Of a stretch of DNA of 64,000 nt, positions 35,691 through 44,368 are shown piece by piece (the first letter of the stretch is position 1; every line of letters starts with the position of its first letter). Both the position numbers and the translations under genes were made by a program. This DNA comes from Bradyrhizobium sp. CCGE-LA001. GTDB lineage: Bacteria > Pseudomonadota > Alphaproteobacteria > Rhizobiales > Xanthobacteraceae. The notes below the pieces were generated by a model. It worked only from the letters and a program-made list of their open reading frames with translations. It ran no database searches and was not told where the DNA came from. The stretch is taken from NCBI RefSeq assembly GCF_000296215.2, contig NZ_CP013949.1:248001-312000 (forward strand), in the 5' to 3' direction.

Positions 35691-36463
35691 TGGTCCATCC
35701 TTGATGTCGGACAAACCCTAGGAGCCGTGGCGCTGAAGAGTCAAAGTAACAAACACTCGCGCGTCGGCGGCGCCGACGCTATACCCGCGACAATGAATGT
35801 GCGAATCCGGCTCTGCCGCAATGCATCGTTGGTGCAGAAAAATATTTCTCTACATGTGCGCTGACGTCGTGCGCTCCGTTCTTGCCCTCATAGCGTTTTT
35901 GCGCGGACTGGGACCCGCGGAAAAATTTCTCAAGCTCGCAAGCGGCAATATTTCTCTTCCTTCATCGCCGGCAAAGTCTTCCTCAACAAATGTCGGGTGT
36001 GGCCAGAAGCCGCGTTGTCGAGAACGTCGCACATGTCGATGGCGCGCTAGAGCGGGTGATTGGCGTGCTGTGCTTTATGTAGCAAGCGATTGAGCTTAAG
36101 AGAGAAAAGGCGGGTTGGCGCATCGGACCAATGAACCGAGATCAGCTTTGATCGGCCGCGGCAGTGATTTGTGGCTGCACTGCTCGGCGTACGCTCTATC
36201 TCGGGGGTGGCAGGTATGCGCGGCGGCGACGGCGTATCCAGAATGTATTGGACGCCGATGAGTAGCGGTCATGGCAAACGCATATGGGGTGGGGTGCTTT
36301 GCGGGTATGCGGGGTATAGCGGGCATGTTTCCAGCCCATGCGAGTATGAAACCTTTTATGGTCTGAGTTTGGGAAATAATCTCTCGGCTAAGATGGCAGA
36401 TGTGTTTTCTACTCTGGCGGGCTGGAAACATGCCCGCTATACCCCGCATACCCGCAGCCGGGA
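35691..36463. other. Non-coding region: operon promoter side and candidate origin
   Basis: No convincing gene is found in these 773 bases. The right half carries the large inverted repeat described separately. The left half holds an 11-bp perfect direct repeat, AATATTTCTCT, at 35841-35851 and 35947-35957, with a related AAAAATTTCTC between them, upstream of the terS operon; these may be regulator-binding sites. Confidence 0.6.
36301..36455. other. Candidate replication origin: 37-bp perfect inverted repeat with iterons
   Basis: The arms at 36301-36337 and 36419-36455 are perfectly complementary over 37 bases and flank an 81-base, more AT-rich spacer. Each arm contains short iterated words (GCGGGTAT, GCGGGGTAT, GCGGGCAT). 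The structure lies 9 bases beyond the stop of the primase-helicase gene. In characterised staphylococcal satellites the origin lies just 3' of the replication initiator gene and consists of inverted iteron sets around an AT-rich stretch, so an origin is the best reading. A terminator is less likely because of the long spacer. Confidence 0.55.
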
Positions 36464-39001
36464 TCACGCGTCCCGCACATTGTATTTCCACATCTTTGCA
36501 TGAGAGTCGTACTTCCCGACTAGGCGCATGCCGCCTAAAATCTTGCCGTTGCGGGCGTGCAGATACCGACCCAGGTTCTTTGCATTTGCACTGCCGGGTA
36601 CTGCGCTCTCAATCGCCTCCGTCAACAGCCCGTCCGAACAATCATCACCCATCTTGATCAACTCCCCTGCCGTCCACGCCGCGTCGCCCGCGTTGTCCTT
36701 GATCGCGGCGAATAGCTGCTCAAGGTCGTTGCGCTCGGGGTCGTCGGTCGCGATGAAGTCGCGTGTCTTGCAAGGGTCCGGCTCGCCGAGCCATACCAGC
36801 GCCCCGCGCACAAGGTTCGACCAATCCTCGAAGCGACCGAACGGCGTTAACTCTTTGAGTCCCGGGCGGCCGGCGACCACAAAGGCGCGCAGCACCGTCA
36901 AGCCAGCGACGACCAATTCGACGCGATGCTTGGGCACCCATGTCTTTAGGTCGATATCGAATCGACGCGTCTCAGGGTTTTCCATCTGCGCGTCGAGACG
37001 GCACAACAGCGAGCGCGTGGTCATGTCGCCTTTGTAAGTCAGATTGTTGCCGCTCGCCATCATCAAGACATTAGTCGGCACCTCCACGCGCCGGCTCTCG
37101 CCGAGAATGCGCGATTGCCATGTTGACTGAGTCAAGACTGTGCAAAGGGCGTCACCCTCAATTGGCCGCTTTACATTATCGATCAACAGAATCAGGTCAT
37201 TCTGAAGCAGGACGCTGAAGAGCCGCTTTTCATCTTCCTCTTCGTTGGCACCCTGACTCATTGCCGTTGTGAGCCGGCCGGTTGCGATCATTGAGACGAC
37301 GTCGATTGCCAAAGTCTTGCCCGTCCCCATCGTCGGAGCGCTTGTGCCGTGCATGGGCGCCGAGTGAAGCGTTCTGCGAACCAACGCCGTCAGAACAGCA
37401 GACAGCATCACCGACCGACTCGCACTGCGACCCTTGGCGTTGGCCACGAACGGGAAGCCCGCAAAAGGCTTTTTCAACAATTCGAGGGCGGCAATAGCGT
37501 CGGCTCGCGTTGGCTCTTCAGGCACATCGGGAAATTGGACCCCACCCATGTCGAGCAGCAATCCGGATTGAGAATCGTATCCATCGGAGTCGATGATTGA
37601 GCCGTCCCTGCGCAATGTCGGTGCTTCAATCACGCCGGTGATGACGGGCAGCTTCCACTTGTCGCCGCGCGCGAGGTAATGCGTAGCGAAGCCGAGCGGT
37701 GCCGCAAACTTGTTCGCCTTGCCCTTCTTGTCGAGCTTGTGGAAGGGCACGGTTTGAATCACGTATTCGCGAAGGCGGTGTTGATTGACTTCACCGATGG
37801 TCAGCGACCCGGCCTTGCGCCTAATCCCCTCGTCATTACCCGAGTCTTTATCAACGCGAACAGGATGCACAAGCCGCCCGCCCATCTGATAAAGCGGGGT
37901 GCCTTGATCGATCAAGCAGCGTTCCGCAAAGTCCAAGAGCGCCGGCAGCTGTGTTTCGTTATACAAGCGTGACCTCGGCTCTTCCTTTTGACCTTCGAGC
38001 CAATTGTCGTCCTCGGCGGGGGTGTCGAAGTCTAGGTCTTCACCCATGTCGAAGTCCGGGTCGTCCTCGAAGTCGTCCTCGGTCACACTGCCCGCCGCTT
38101 GGAAGCCGCTCGCGCCGGCTTCGCGCAGATATTTGTTCAGCGTGCGGAAGGTCACGCCGTCGTTCTTCTCGGCGTGCAGACTGTCCCACCGCTTGCCGAT
38201 CATATAGGCTTCTTTGGCGAAGGCCGGGTCGGACGTGGACCAATCAACGAACTCGCTTCGTGCCTCGCCTGCGCTGGCATGGTGACACGCTTGCATGACT
38301 TGCAACCATTTCGAATGTTCGCTGAAGTCCTCGGCGTCGAGTTGGGCGAGCGCGGCGGCGACCTGCTCAGGAGTCATTTGTCCGCCGCCGGTCATGGCGC
38401 TACGGGCTGGACGTTCGATCGCCTTCAGGAGTCGACGCGGCGCCATTAGCAGTTCGCCCGTGATCGCAGGATGCGAGTCGTCCCACTTATAGGGCTTGCC
38501 GTTGGGGTGGATCGAACCGGCCGCCACGACCTGCCGGCCCTTGGTCTTGAACTCGACTCCCCCATAGTCTTCGCTTTCGAGCGTATCGCGAACCAACAGA
38601 TCGGCCGGCTTCGCCATGTAGAGATGCACGCCGCCGCTGCCCGTGATCACCTTGGGATATTTGGAGTCGTCGATGCCAAGATCATCACACAGCTGAAGCC
38701 ATCCGCGGTCGCCGCCATTGCGCGGATCGATATCGACGACCAACTGATCAGCCTTCAGACGGATGCCGCCGTTCCGCTCTTCTTCGAGACAGCGGGCCTT
38801 GACGGCTTTGGAGTCGTATTTCTTCGTCGGCCATTTAGGGTCGATGGGCGCCTTGCCTACCTCTTTGGTCTTGCCGTTGGGGTAGGTCTTCCGGGCCTTA
38901 GGCTTGTGCAGGGGGATGAACTCGAAGGCGCGCACGGGGTAGTTGATGAAGGGCTTGGGTTTTGTTCCTTTGCCTTTGCGCGCCTGATCATTCATATTCA
39001 T
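36464..39001 (-). CDS. Satellite primase-polymerase/helicase (prim-pol, PriCT-2, AAA ATPase)
   Basis: The 845-residue protein has three parts. A prim-pol domain (about 20-200) shows VVDIDPRNGGD with catalytic D90/D92, GSGGVHLYM (121-129) and GRQVVAAGSIHPNGKPY (155-171). A PriCT-2-like domain (about 225-290) shows KWLQVMQACHH ... EFVDWSTSDPAF. The C-terminal ATPase has Walker A APTMGTGKT (555-563), Walker B LILLID (603-608) and sensor SGNN (650-653). Such proteins prime and unwind DNA to replicate satellites and phages. An acidic linker (about 306-335) separates the halves. The ATG at 39001 has TGGAG upstream. Confidence 0.85.
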   Translation of the reverse strand: MNMNDQARKGKGTKPKPFINYPVRAFEFIPLHKPKARKTYPNGKTKEVGKAPIDPKWPTKKYDSKAVKARCLEEERNGGIRLKADQLVVDIDPRNGGDRGWLQLCDDLGIDDSKYPKVITGSGGVHLYMAKPADLLVRDTLESEDYGGVEFKTKGRQVVAAGSIHPNGKPYKWDDSHPAITGELLMAPRRLLKAIERPARSAMTGGGQMTPEQVAAALAQLDAEDFSEHSKWLQVMQACHHASAGEARSEFVDWSTSDPAFAKEAYMIGKRWDSLHAEKNDGVTFRTLNKYLREAGASGFQAAGSVTEDDFEDDPDFDMGEDLDFDTPAEDDNWLEGQKEEPRSRLYNETQLPALLDFAERCLIDQGTPLYQMGGRLVHPVRVDKDSGNDEGIRRKAGSLTIGEVNQHRLREYVIQTVPFHKLDKKGKANKFAAPLGFATHYLARGDKWKLPVITGVIEAPTLRRDGSIIDSDGYDSQSGLLLDMGGVQFPDVPEEPTRADAIAALELLKKPFAGFPFVANAKGRSASRSVMLSAVLTALVRRTLHSAPMHGTSAPTMGTGKTLAIDVVSMIATGRLTTAMSQGANEEEDEKRLFSVLLQNDLILLIDNVKRPIEGDALCTVLTQSTWQSRILGESRRVEVPTNVLMMASGNNLTYKGDMTTRSLLCRLDAQMENPETRRFDIDLKTWVPKHRVELVVAGLTVLRAFVVAGRPGLKELTPFGRFEDWSNLVRGALVWLGEPDPCKTRDFIATDDPERNDLEQLFAAIKDNAGDAAWTAGELIKMGDDCSDGLLTEAIESAVPGSANAKNLGRYLHARNGKILGGMRLVGKYDSHAKMWKYNVRDA

Positions 39002-39097
39002 TGTCTTGCTCCACAGTGCCTTCATGCCCCGGACCCGAGTTTGCTGCGCGGCCGGGGTTTTCGTTTGAGTCGCTGGGGAGCGTCTGCCAGTAACGAT

Positions 39098-39307
39098 TTA
39101 CTTTGCTTTTTGTGCGGCGTGTCGCCTCTGCTTCAATGTCTCAAGGTCCGTACGCTGATAGAAATTCGCATGACCAATCTTAACTGGCTGGGGCGCCTTA
39201 GGATCACGCTGCAAGTGCATCCGAAAGGCATCAACCGTTTTGAACCCGGCGACAACAAAAGCCTGATGCGTCGGCAGAAGCGTTTCGAATTTCACGTTCA
39301 TCGTCAT
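39098..39307 (-). CDS. Small AlpA/excisionase-like DNA-binding protein
   Basis: The 69-residue protein reads like a short winged-helix of the AlpA/Xis type: GFKTVDAFRMHLQRDPKAPQPVKIGHANFYQRTDLETLKQRR, where the P-QPVKIG wing and YQRTDLE helix are typical. It lies immediately upstream of the primase gene and may control it or assist excision. ATG 39307 or 39301 can serve; AAGGA fits the second better. Confidence 0.55.
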   Translation of the reverse strand: MTMNVKFETLLPTHQAFVVAGFKTVDAFRMHLQRDPKAPQPVKIGHANFYQRTDLETLKQRRHAAQKAK

Positions 39308-39368
39308 CGTCCTTGTTCGTTTAAATAATCATCAGATCGAAGCGCGAGTCAAAGTAACACTCCGCATG

Positions 39369-39626
39369 TCATTCTGACGCGTTCTTAATCAGAAGCTTCT
39401 CGAATAGGGCATCGTCGAAGCTGTTGTTCAGCCGGGCATGCAAGAGCGCTCCGATCAGGCCCAGCTCATGTTTCGAGACGTCCCACGGCCACTCACACGC
39501 CTTTTCAGCGAAGTACATAGTTGGGGGGCAGACGTCCCATACCATCTTCTGTAGGGGCGTCGGGTTCGTTTCCGCGTGAAGTCGTTCGCCACGCCGTAGG
39601 ACGGCTAGAATGAACTCTCGGGTCAT
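39369..39626 (-). CDS. Small unknown protein
   Basis: The 85-residue product (MTREFILAVLRRGERLHAETNPTPLQKMVWDVCPPTMYF...) matches no family I know. It is soluble with one possible amphipathic helix at each end. Its ATG overlaps the stop of the previous gene (ATGA at 39623-39626), so it is translationally coupled within the element's early operon. Confidence 0.6.
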   Translation of the reverse strand: MTREFILAVLRRGERLHAETNPTPLQKMVWDVCPPTMYFAEKACEWPWDVSKHELGLIGALLHARLNNSFDDALFEKLLIKNASE

Positions 39627-40483
39627 GGCGCTACCCGTTGTTCATCCAAGATGTCCCGCAAAATGTCCTGTGCCACGTCCTCAATCTGGCGCTCAATTCC
39701 CTCAATGATCGCTTCGGCCTTTCGCCCCGCTGCATTTTCCGCTTCACGCTCCATCTGCTCTTCGGCGTTGATGACATATAGTTCGTATTCGAACCGACAG
39801 AGCATTTCCTGCCGCGCCGTCCAGCGACGCCAGTAGCACGCAGCGGCCGCGTGATTGGTCTTCGGGATGTCCGCGGGTCGACCGGTGGCGCTGCCGTAGT
39901 GGCGGCAAACGTGCTCAAGCGCCTGCTCATATCGGGCTTCCTGATATGCGAATTGCTCTGAGTACCAGGGTCGCCAATCATCTGGCACGGTCTCGGCTCG
40001 CGAGTCGGGCGACCACGCACGATATGCAATGTACTTCAGCCGGTCTTTGGGAATCCGCGCGACCATGCTTGTAACTGGCGACTCAGTGGGCGAGCCTTCG
40101 CCGCAGTAGTCGTCCATCCAACTCCAATTGCGGTGTTTCCCATCGGCGTCGCCAAACGGGAGGCAAAACTTGTATGCGTTGCCGCTGTGCAAAAGCGCTG
40201 GCCGTTTCAGGGCTTCGCGATGCCACGCTTCCAACGCTGCGACGCTCTGATGCGCCTGTTCCTGAGCGGCTTCGAGGTCGGCCGGCGTCGTGCAGAAGCG
40301 CAAGGCATCCTGGTCGCAAAGAGTCGAAAACGCCGCCTCCAGCTTGACGCGCGCGCGATAACGACGTCGGTCGAACTCATTTGCGATGCCGGCAGCGGTC
40401 CCGTCGTAACTGCCGAACTGATGGGCTAAATAGGCTCGCCTATGCCTGCCGGGCGCTCGCGGCCAGTCGGATTGCTCGGACAT
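39623..40483 (-). CDS. Unknown satellite protein, Trp/Arg-rich
   Basis: The 286-residue protein has no recognisable domain. It is rich in Trp, Arg and His (for example RAYLAHQFGSYDGTAAG, NWSWMDDYCGEG, YWRRWTARQEMLCRFEYELYV) and ends in a long charged helix (EQMEREAENAAGRKAEAIIEGIERQIEDVAQDILRDIL) that may form a coiled coil. The ATG at 40483 has a strong AAGGAGT site 8 bases ahead. It is coupled to the following small gene by ATGA. Confidence 0.6.
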   Translation of the reverse strand: MSEQSDWPRAPGRHRRAYLAHQFGSYDGTAAGIANEFDRRRYRARVKLEAAFSTLCDQDALRFCTTPADLEAAQEQAHQSVAALEAWHREALKRPALLHSGNAYKFCLPFGDADGKHRNWSWMDDYCGEGSPTESPVTSMVARIPKDRLKYIAYRAWSPDSRAETVPDDWRPWYSEQFAYQEARYEQALEHVCRHYGSATGRPADIPKTNHAAAACYWRRWTARQEMLCRFEYELYVINAEEQMEREAENAAGRKAEAIIEGIERQIEDVAQDILRDILDEQRVAP

Positions 40484-40535
40484 GTTTTGACTCCTTGAAA
40501 AAAAATAAGGAGGCGTGGGGAGGCGCCTTGGCTCA

Positions 40536-40880
40536 TTAGCCGCGGTTAGCCGGCGGCGGATTATTCCAGCGATCAAAGATCGCCACATGGTCAAGCTCGC
40601 GCGGAGGTTTCGTGCGTTCGCCGCGTCCGTAGGCGGCGTTCGCCATCCGCTGCAAGCGGAACTCCGTCTTCGCCTGTCCGCCGTCGCCTTGGAATGTCAG
40701 TTGTTCAAGGTCGGCGATCGCTTTCGCGACGTCTGCTTCGCTGCATTTTCGCCAGCTATGTGGCCCTCGCGCACCTTTCGTGTACTTCTGAAGAGCCTTG
40801 TCGGCCGCCTCACGGCCGCGGGCGGCAAGAGCGGCTAAGTACGCGCGCTTGAGCGGCGCCATTTCAGTGTTGTCGGTCAT
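40536..40880 (-). CDS. Small unknown protein
   Basis: The 114-residue product is basic and soluble (MAPLKRAYLAALAARGREAADKALQKYTKGARGPHSWRK...). It matches no family I know. AAAGGAA lies 9 bases ahead of the ATG at 40880, a good ribosome site. It starts a group with the two following minus-strand genes. Confidence 0.6.
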   Translation of the reverse strand: MTDNTEMAPLKRAYLAALAARGREAADKALQKYTKGARGPHSWRKCSEADVAKAIADLEQLTFQGDGGQAKTEFRLQRMANAAYGRGERTKPPRELDHVAIFDRWNNPPPANRG

Positions 40881-41076
40881 AGTCTCAATTCCTTTCACTA
40901 GTTGAGCCGTTATTCGAAAGCATCGAGTCCGCCGCCGCTGCATTCACACCAATCTTTGACGATCGGCGGACTCTCAGCCGTTTGCTGCGATTGGCTAGAA
41001 CCGCAGCTTCCCCAACGCACCATGCCGCAACAAAAGGAGTCTCAACCACAGCACAGTGCGCAAGGGATTCCGTCGA

Positions 41077-42027
41077 TCACGCGAACTCGACGTCCAAGAT
41101 TGCGAGTGGGTTCGCCGCGAAGCGGGGCCCGGTGTTGATGCCGCGCGCTCGGCCGGTCCGATAGATGAATTCGGCCAGCCGCTCGATCTGTAAAATCTCC
41201 CCGTCGATCTTCTTCAGCATCGCGGGCCGATCAGCGACGGGAATCGCCTTCTCGGCGTCGTGGCCGGCGAGAGCCATTGCTTTCAGCCGCTCGCGAATCT
41301 CGGGACCGAAGACCGCGAAGAGTAGCGTTGCGGTGTCGTTCAGGCGAGAGAGACCGCCGGCTCCATTGGGGATCGTCAGCATCGGCGGTTCGAAGGATCG
41401 CGGCGAGAAACGGCCGGACGATGTGTTCTCACGCGGGGTGCGAAGCTTACGCAGGGCGTGCGCAACGCCGGTCGATGCGTCCGGATAGAAGCGATCGATG
41501 GCAGCTTCGATGACGCTCGCGGGCACGGGTGCACGTCTGACAGCATCCTTTTCTCCGAGCTTAGCCGCGCGAGCAGTCCGACATGCGTCATGCTCCGCGA
41601 CTAGGTCGGGGCCGAGTTCGGCTTTGAAGTTGAGAGTTCTCAACTTTCTGAAAACGTTGGCCTGGGCAAAGTCCTTGCAAACCTGAGATCGGTTGCCCGG
41701 CTGCAAGCGGCGTTTAGCTTCGAAGTCCTCTTCAAGAGCGCTCAATTCCAGCTTCTTTGCCGCGATCGTCTCGTCGGCGAGCTTGTTAACTTCCTCTGAC
41801 GGGACTTGCGCGCGTTCGTTGAGAAGCTTTTCATTCTGTGCCCGCGCGATTTCCAATCGGATTTCCGCGGCCCGCTGTTGTTTTTGCTCATACTGTCTGT
41901 ATTCAAATTCAGCGAGGTCTTCTTCGCTTTTGGCGATCTTCTGCGCGGAAGGCGGAAGATTGTCGGTCGGCGCCTTAACCGCCGAACCGGGCTTGCTCGG
42001 AAAGTGAGTGATCTGTTCGGTGGGCAT
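41077..42027 (-). CDS. Unknown protein with N-terminal coiled coil
   Basis: The 316-residue protein has a disordered start, then a long charged coiled coil at about residues 27-105 (SEEDLAEFEYRQYEQKQQRAAEIRLEIARAQNEKLL and ETIAAKKLELSALEEDFEAKRR), and a C-terminal part with LNDTATLLFAVFGPEIRERLKAMALAGHDAEKAI. No family is recognised; it might be a structural or hijack factor of the satellite, but nothing proves it. GGAGAAAG precedes the ATG at 42027. Confidence 0.6.
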   Translation of the reverse strand: MPTEQITHFPSKPGSAVKAPTDNLPPSAQKIAKSEEDLAEFEYRQYEQKQQRAAEIRLEIARAQNEKLLNERAQVPSEEVNKLADETIAAKKLELSALEEDFEAKRRLQPGNRSQVCKDFAQANVFRKLRTLNFKAELGPDLVAEHDACRTARAAKLGEKDAVRRAPVPASVIEAAIDRFYPDASTGVAHALRKLRTPRENTSSGRFSPRSFEPPMLTIPNGAGGLSRLNDTATLLFAVFGPEIRERLKAMALAGHDAEKAIPVADRPAMLKKIDGEILQIERLAEFIYRTGRARGINTGPRFAANPLAILDVEFA

Positions 42028-42059
42028 CGGACTTTCTCCGGTTTTGAATGTCGATGGAG

Positions 42060-42497
42060 TCAGCCGTACACGCCCGAAGGCCGTCGAGTCTTACCCTGTT
42101 GTCGGGTAGTTTCTGATTCGAGAATGTGTTTGCATCTCGCCAGCAGGTCCCTGAGGTGCGCTGCGTGACGTGCTTCGCTCGCGCTAATCCAAGCAACAAT
42201 TTCGTTGCCGTGGTCGCGTTCGCAGATTTCGAGTGCCCCGGTGAAGCCCTTCTCGGAAGCACTGCCGAAGCCATGGATGCTTTGGACGCACGCAAGAAGG
42301 ACAACTCTGTCTGAAATGTTCAGGCTCTTGCGAAACATCGTAGTCGTTGCGAATGCTTGGGATCGCCGCGTTGGAGCCGATGCTTTTACGTTGAACAAGG
42401 AAGGCAAAGCATCAACCGCTGCGGCGAGTCCGTCCGCCTCGTTGAATGCGACGAACCGGCGGCAGGCATCATCAATCTCTTGCATGCTGACGGTCAT
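42060..42497 (-). CDS. Small unknown protein
   Basis: The 145-residue product (MTVSMQEIDDACRRFVAFNEADGLAAAVDALPSLF...) is soluble and matches no family I know. His-rich ASEARHAAHLRDLLARCKHIL near the end is helical. Its ATG overlaps the stop of the preceding 46-residue gene (ATGA at 42494-42497), so it belongs to the integrase-proximal operon. Confidence 0.6.
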   Translation of the reverse strand: MTVSMQEIDDACRRFVAFNEADGLAAAVDALPSLFNVKASAPTRRSQAFATTTMFRKSLNISDRVVLLACVQSIHGFGSASEKGFTGALEICERDHGNEIVAWISASEARHAAHLRDLLARCKHILESETTRQQGKTRRPSGVYG

Positions 42498-42634
42498 GAC
42501 CGCACCACATGGAATGTGGTGCGGCGTCGTCTAGCTTCCGCCTGCCTGCGCAACGCGATTTCATCGTCCTCGCGCCGCAGGATTTCATCAACGAAGGCGG
42601 CGCGAGCGTCTTCCAATGTGCGGGGCGGGGTCAT
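42494..42634 (-). CDS. Very small unknown protein
   Basis: The 46-residue product is highly charged and helical (MTPPRTLEDARAAFVDEILRREDDEIALRRQAEARRRR). Reality is supported by ATGA overlaps at both ends: with the AlpA-like gene before it (42631-42634) and the unknown gene after it. Function unknown. Confidence 0.55.
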   Translation of the reverse strand: MTPPRTLEDARAAFVDEILRREDDEIALRRQAEARRRRTTFHVVRS

Positions 42635-42873
42635 GACCGCACCTTGCGGCGCTTGTTCGGTGTGCAACCTTTTCCGATCATCACCGCTTCCCAAGCGACG
42701 ATTTCGGACAGGCGCCAATAGCGCGTGGGCGTACCTAAGTAGACAGGTTGTGGAAATTGGTCGTCGCGCATGCGACGGTGAATCCACATATCTGAAGCGC
42801 CATCGAACCGGCGCTTGATTGTGGCAGACGTTACATATTCGGCGTCATCGCCGGGGCGAGGGGTGTAAGCCAT
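42631..42873 (-). CDS. AlpA-family regulator/excisionase
   Basis: The 80-residue protein contains the AlpA-type winged helix: YVTSATIKRRFDGASDMWIHRRMRDDQFPQPVYLGTPTRYWRLSEIVAWEA. In P4-like elements and PICIs AlpA activates or represses int and helps excision; in gram-negative PICIs it sits next to int, as here. It is the first gene of a coupled chain of three. The longer frame lacks a better start than the ATG at 42873. Confidence 0.75.
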   Translation of the reverse strand: MAYTPRPGDDAEYVTSATIKRRFDGASDMWIHRRMRDDQFPQPVYLGTPTRYWRLSEIVAWEAVMIGKGCTPNKRRKVRS

Positions 42874-43051
42874 TGACGCGACTCCATCGCGCCGCCCTCG
42901 AAGGGCGGTCGCAGTGAAGCGCAATCACGGCCTTACCGGCGTCTAAGCGCCGCCCCGTTCGGTTTCGTCGCTTGCAGTCCGGAACGCGTCCCGTGCGCCA
43001 TCCGCGTTCCCTTCCCGACAAACAAGCTGGTGTCAGACATAATCTAACAGC

Positions 43052-44368
43052 TCACTTTTGTCCAAGTAACACATTCGGAGTCGACGGGAGTCCGACAATT
43101 CGCAAAACTTCCGACGACCATGCTTCGAACGCGCGGACCTTCTGTTCATAGAAGTCGTGTTGCAGATAGGCGTCATCGTCCACATGGTTGAGACAAGCTT
43201 CAGCAACTTCGTTGTCAAAACCGAGCCGCTGCATACGGGTTGACCCGGTGCGACGCAGGTCGTGGAGGGTCCAGTTCGGAATCGTCTCGACGTCCGGGTC
43301 TTCTGCTCGCGCGATTTCGAGCATCGCAGCATCGAGCCGCCTTTTGGCCTTCGAAAATCCCGAGAAGGCGTTTTCCCCATCGGTGCAGAACAGATACCCG
43401 GTATCGTTCCTTACGGTCGGAATCGCCTTGATGACGTCAAGCATGGCGTCGGTCAGGAAGATTTCATGTTCGTGGTGGTTCTTCGTTCGCTCGGCGGGAA
43501 TGATCCACGTGCGACGATTGCCCATATGCAACTCGCGCTTGCGCACGCCAGCGACTTCGTTCCGGCGTGCGAGCGTTAGAATCAGCAAGCGTACAAAATA
43601 GCCCATCGGGAACGGCTCTTTGGCGCAAGCAAGCCATAGCCAGCGCAATTCGGCGTCTGTCAGCTTGCGCTTACGTTTGTTGCGCTTTGCCGTCTCCAAG
43701 CCTTCGCACGGCGATTTTTGGATGCGCCCCTTCGCTACGCACCAATTGAAGAACGAGGCGAGCACGCGATGCAGCCGTGCTGCGGCTTGGGGATGATTCT
43801 TCGCGATGCCGTCGAGCAATGCGGACACGTCCGCCTTGGTGACTTCGTCGAGCCGCCGCTTGCCCCATACCGGCTCAAGGCGCCGCTCATAGTCCTGTTT
43901 GGCTCGCAAGGCCGTGGATGGCCGCCACCCCCTTTTGCTTCGGCTCTTGGGCTTCGGGGCGTTCGTCCAATCGGTCCACGCCGTCGAGAACATCGCCCCG
44001 TGGTCGATCCCGGCGGCGGCCTTGCGCCGAGCCTCCGCCTTCTCCGCGGCCGGGTCGGCCCCTTCGGCGATCTTGGTCCGGAACCGGCTGGCGAGCTTCC
44101 GGGCGGCGGACAGTCCGAATTCCTCGCTGTAGGGCTCTAGCGTGAGCTTGCGGGGCACGCCTGCCGCTTCGTATCGGAGAACCCATGTCTTGCTGCCGGA
44201 GGGCTGCACGACCAGCCCTAGGCCCCGTACGTGGTCCTTTCCGGCGTCCCGAAGCTCATAGCGGCCCGCAGGGTCGCCCTTCGCGCTGGCGGCGGTCTTT
44301 GCCGTCAGCGTCGGCAGCGCTCGGGCCGGGCCGCGGGGCTTCTTCTCGACGATTGCGCCTTCGCTCAT
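43052..44368 (-). CDS. int: P4-type tyrosine integrase of the element
   Basis: The 438-residue protein has an N-terminal DUF4102-like arm-binding domain (about 20-120), a SAM-like core-binding domain (about 150-225) and a catalytic domain. Candidate active residues are R268 (LARRNEV), H369 and R372 (HDLRRT), H395 (LNHVD) and Tyr407 (HDFYEQK). In a gap-free alignment to P4-type YxRHDY motifs the Tyr column falls on F406, with Tyr407 next to it; the register is uncertain. The gene lies 176 bases from attR and reads into the element. Confidence 0.9.
   Translation of the reverse strand: MSEGAIVEKKPRGPARALPTLTAKTAASAKGDPAGRYELRDAGKDHVRGLGLVVQPSGSKTWVLRYEAAGVPRKLTLEPYSEEFGLSAARKLASRFRTKIAEGADPAAEKAEARRKAAAGIDHGAMFSTAWTDWTNAPKPKSRSKRGWRPSTALRAKQDYERRLEPVWGKRRLDEVTKADVSALLDGIAKNHPQAAARLHRVLASFFNWCVAKGRIQKSPCEGLETAKRNKRKRKLTDAELRWLWLACAKEPFPMGYFVRLLILTLARRNEVAGVRKRELHMGNRRTWIIPAERTKNHHEHEIFLTDAMLDVIKAIPTVRNDTGYLFCTDGENAFSGFSKAKRRLDAAMLEIARAEDPDVETIPNWTLHDLRRTGSTRMQRLGFDNEVAEACLNHVDDDAYLQHDFYEQKVRAFEAWSSEVLRIVGLPSTPNVLLGQK

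Noticed and set aside
36301..36455. Simple transcription terminator
   Set aside because: The arms are very long and the spacer is 81 bases without a T tract; an origin or other protein-binding structure fits better.
35691..36463. Small protein gene in the gap left of the primase gene
   Set aside because: Frames there overlap the inverted repeat and have no ribosome site or family pattern.
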